NCBI GenBank assembly: GCA_945867875.1
Contig: CAMBJF010000113.1
Coordinates: 1-7,383 of the forward strand
Direction: 5' to 3'
Source of the DNA: an uncultured Ruminococcus sp.
GTDB lineage: Bacteria; Bacillota; Clostridia; Oscillospirales; Ruminococcaceae
DNA: 7,383 bases
Shown here piece after piece: positions 5,962-7,383 of this stretch (the first letter of the stretch is position 1; the number at the start of each line of letters is the position of its first letter). Under the pieces are notes generated by a model, which saw only the letters and a list, made by a program, of their open reading frames with translations, had not been told where the DNA came from and made no database searches. A program made the position numbers and the translations under genes.

Positions 5962-5972
5962 TGAAGCCGTTT

Positions 5973-7313
5973 TTATCTGCCGAGCTTTGCCTCGAGAGCA
6001 GACTTCTGATCTTCATAGCCGGGCTTGCCAAGAAGAGCGAACATATTCTTCTTGTAGCTCTCAACGCCGGGCTGATTGAAAGGATTGATGCCGAGCATAT
6101 AACCACTTACAGCACAAGCCTTTTCAAAGAAATAAACCATATATCCGAAGCTCTTTTCGGTGGTATCCTCAAGCTCAAGAACGATGTTGGGAACATTGCC
6201 CTCAGTGTGAGCAAGGATAGTGCCCTCAAAAGCGCATCTGTTAACAACAGACATATTCTGATTTGTGAGGAAGTTCAGACCGTCAAGGTTCTGAGCGTCA
6301 TTTTCAAGGAAGAAATCCTGCTTGGGCTTCTTGATGTCAACAACAGTCTCGAACATTACTCTTGAACCGTCCTGAATGAACTGACCCATAGAGTGAAGAT
6401 CGGTGGAGAAAATGCAGGAAGAGGGGTAAATGCCTCTGTTATCCTTGCCCTCGCTCTCGCCGAAGAGCTGCTTGAACCATTCAGCCATCATAGCGAATGA
6501 AGGGTCGTAAGCTTCGAGAATTTCAACAGACTTGCCCTTTCTGTAAAGAATATTTCTGATAGCAGCATACTTGTAGCAGTCATTGCTGTCAAAGCCTGCC
6601 TTGAGTTCTTCTCTTGCCTGAGCCGCACCTGCCATAACAGCATCAATGTCGCAGCCTGCAACAGCAATGGGGAGAAGTCCTACTGCTGTAAGAACGGAAT
6701 ATCTTCCTCCAACATCATCGGCAATAACGAAGGTCTCGTAGCCTTCCTTGTCAGAAAGCTCCTTAAGGGTTCCTCTTGCCTTGTCAGTGGTAGCAAATAT
6801 CCTTTCCTTTGCGCCTTCCTTGCCGTACTTCTTCTCAACAAGGTCTCTGAAAACTCTGAAAGCGAGAGCGGGCTCGGTAGTTGTACCGGACTTGGAAATA
6901 ACATTTACGGAAATATCCTTGCCGTCGCAGATAGAGATGATCTCATTAAGATAAGTAGGGGAAATATTGTTGCCGACATAGTAAATGTCAGGTGTGTCCT
7001 TCTTAAGGTTATTGTAAAGAGGCGACTTCATAAGCTCAATAGCTGCTCTTGCGCCGAGATAAGAACCGCCGATACCGATAACGATAAGGATATCGGAATT
7101 GGACTGTATCTTCTTTGCAGCAGCCTTGATCCTTGCAAACTCGTCCTTGTCGTAGTCAACGGGAAGGTCAAGCCAGCCGAGGAAGTCGTTTCCTGCGCCT
7201 GTTCTTTCCTCGAGAGTCTTTGCAGCGAGCTCAGCCTGAGCCTTGACTGCTTCCATCTCGTGAGGAGCGATATAGCTTTCAAGATATTTGGTATTCAGAT
7301 GTAAAGGTGCCAT
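5973..7313 (-). CDS. pgi: Glucose-6-phosphate isomerase
   Basis: Pgi interconverts glucose-6-phosphate and fructose-6-phosphate in glycolysis and gluconeogenesis, in the cytoplasm. The 446 residues match the shorter Firmicutes-type enzyme. Visible blocks are the sugar-phosphate-binding VIGIGGSYLGARAAIEL (78-94), SKSGTTTEPALAF (140-152), VGGRYSVLTAVGLLP (201-215), GESEGKD with probable catalytic E286 (285-291), DLHSMGQ with H307 (305-311), and NQPGVESYKKN with K421 (413-423). Spacing between these residues agrees with characterised Bacillus-type enzymes. AAGGAGG at 7322-7328 sits 8 nt before the ATG. Lysine is almost always AAG, consistent with high expression. The promoter is partly off the right edge. 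No convincing terminator follows. Confidence 0.98.
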   Translation of the reverse strand: MAPLHLNTKYLESYIAPHEMEAVKAQAELAAKTLEERTGAGNDFLGWLDLPVDYDKDEFARIKAAAKKIQSNSDILIVIGIGGSYLGARAAIELMKSPLYNNLKKDTPDIYYVGNNISPTYLNEIISICDGKDISVNVISKSGTTTEPALAFRVFRDLVEKKYGKEGAKERIFATTDKARGTLKELSDKEGYETFVIADDVGGRYSVLTAVGLLPIAVAGCDIDAVMAGAAQAREELKAGFDSNDCYKYAAIRNILYRKGKSVEILEAYDPSFAMMAEWFKQLFGESEGKDNRGIYPSSCIFSTDLHSMGQFIQDGSRVMFETVVDIKKPKQDFFLENDAQNLDGLNFLTNQNMSVVNRCAFEGTILAHTEGNVPNIVLELEDTTEKSFGYMVYFFEKACAVSGYMLGINPFNQPGVESYKKNMFALLGKPGYEDQKSALEAKLGR

Positions 7314-7334
7314 TTTTTTATCCTCCTTGAAATT

Positions 7335-7356
7335 TCACATTTCTCTCCAAATGTGA
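7335..7356 (-). repeat. Inverted repeat in the pgi leader
   Basis: TCACATTT and AAATGTGA form a perfect 8-bp inverted repeat around a 6-nt loop, starting 6 nt upstream of the AAGGAGG site. It can be a 5' leader hairpin, or an operator for a dimeric repressor positioned downstream of the putative -10 box. Confidence 0.65.
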
Positions 7357-7376
7357 CAATCAATCCATATACAAAT

Positions 7377-7382
7377 ATTATA
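7377..7382 (-). promoter_or_regulatory. Putative -10 box for pgi at the window edge
   Basis: TATAAT is present on the minus strand, which would place transcription initiation near 7370 and give a leader of roughly 57 nt. The matching -35 box would lie beyond the window, so the call rests on the hexamer and its placement in AT-rich sequence. Confidence 0.45.
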
Positions 7383-7383
7383 T

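Larger units (their letters stand above)
5819..5972 (-). other. Structured intergenic leader between pgi and the P-loop gene
   Basis: This 154-nt gap has no convincing reading frame. It holds three clear hairpins (listed separately) and a GC-rich alternative pairing: CAGCGGCG (minus strand, 5889-5882) is fully complementary to CGCCGCTG (5840-5833), which lies just before the GGAG site. That pairing would compete with the largest hairpin. A strong promoter is not apparent and no hairpin is followed by a T-run. It may be the 3' untranslated region of pgi plus the 5' leader of the next gene, or a repeated intergenic element. Confidence 0.55.

Noticed and set aside
1..7383. A new defence, CRISPR, secondary-metabolite or phage system
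   Set aside because: No spaced direct repeats, no effector or nuclease families and no phage genes are visible. Six of the eight genes belong to well-known housekeeping families.

Overview
The window is a compact housekeeping stretch of a low-to-moderate GC Gram-positive bacterium. Strong AGGAGG-type ribosome binding sites, a DUF512 protein next to der, an acyl-phosphate-dependent PlsY and a 446-residue Firmicutes-type Pgi all point to Clostridia. A Ruminococcus-like member of the Oscillospiraceae is my best guess, but the genus is inferred from general resemblance only. All eight genes lie on the minus strand, so transcription runs from high to low coordinates.

From right to left: a possible promoter -10 box and a leader hairpin precede pgi (glucose-6-phosphate isomerase). 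A 154-nt gap rich in hairpins follows, then a 136-residue P-loop protein of unknown function. Next comes a consensus sigma-A promoter (TTGACA, 17-nt spacer, TGA-TATAAT) driving a DUF177/YceD-family gene and rpmF (ribosomal protein bL32), closed by a strong intrinsic terminator. Beyond that terminator is a tightly packed four-gene set: a PDZ/radical-SAM-like DUF512 protein, der (a double GTPase for 50S assembly), plsY and gpsA. The extreme left end (about 1-52) looks like the terminal inverted repeat of an IS3-family insertion sequence whose body lies outside the window.

The genes fall into three themes. Pgi serves central carbon metabolism. The YceD homologue, bL32 and Der serve ribosome production. 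GpsA and PlsY are consecutive in phospholipid synthesis: GpsA makes sn-glycerol-3-phosphate and PlsY acylates it to lysophosphatidate. The two genes of unknown function are the small P-loop protein and the DUF512 protein. I found no CRISPR array, tRNA, rRNA, toxin-antitoxin pair, phage gene or defence system. No gene-free stretch exceeds 300 bases; the longest is 5819-5972. I do not see evidence for a wholly new system. The most promising items are the leader before the P-loop gene, the highly codon-biased P-loop gene itself, and the placement of the terminator in front of the DUF512 operon.
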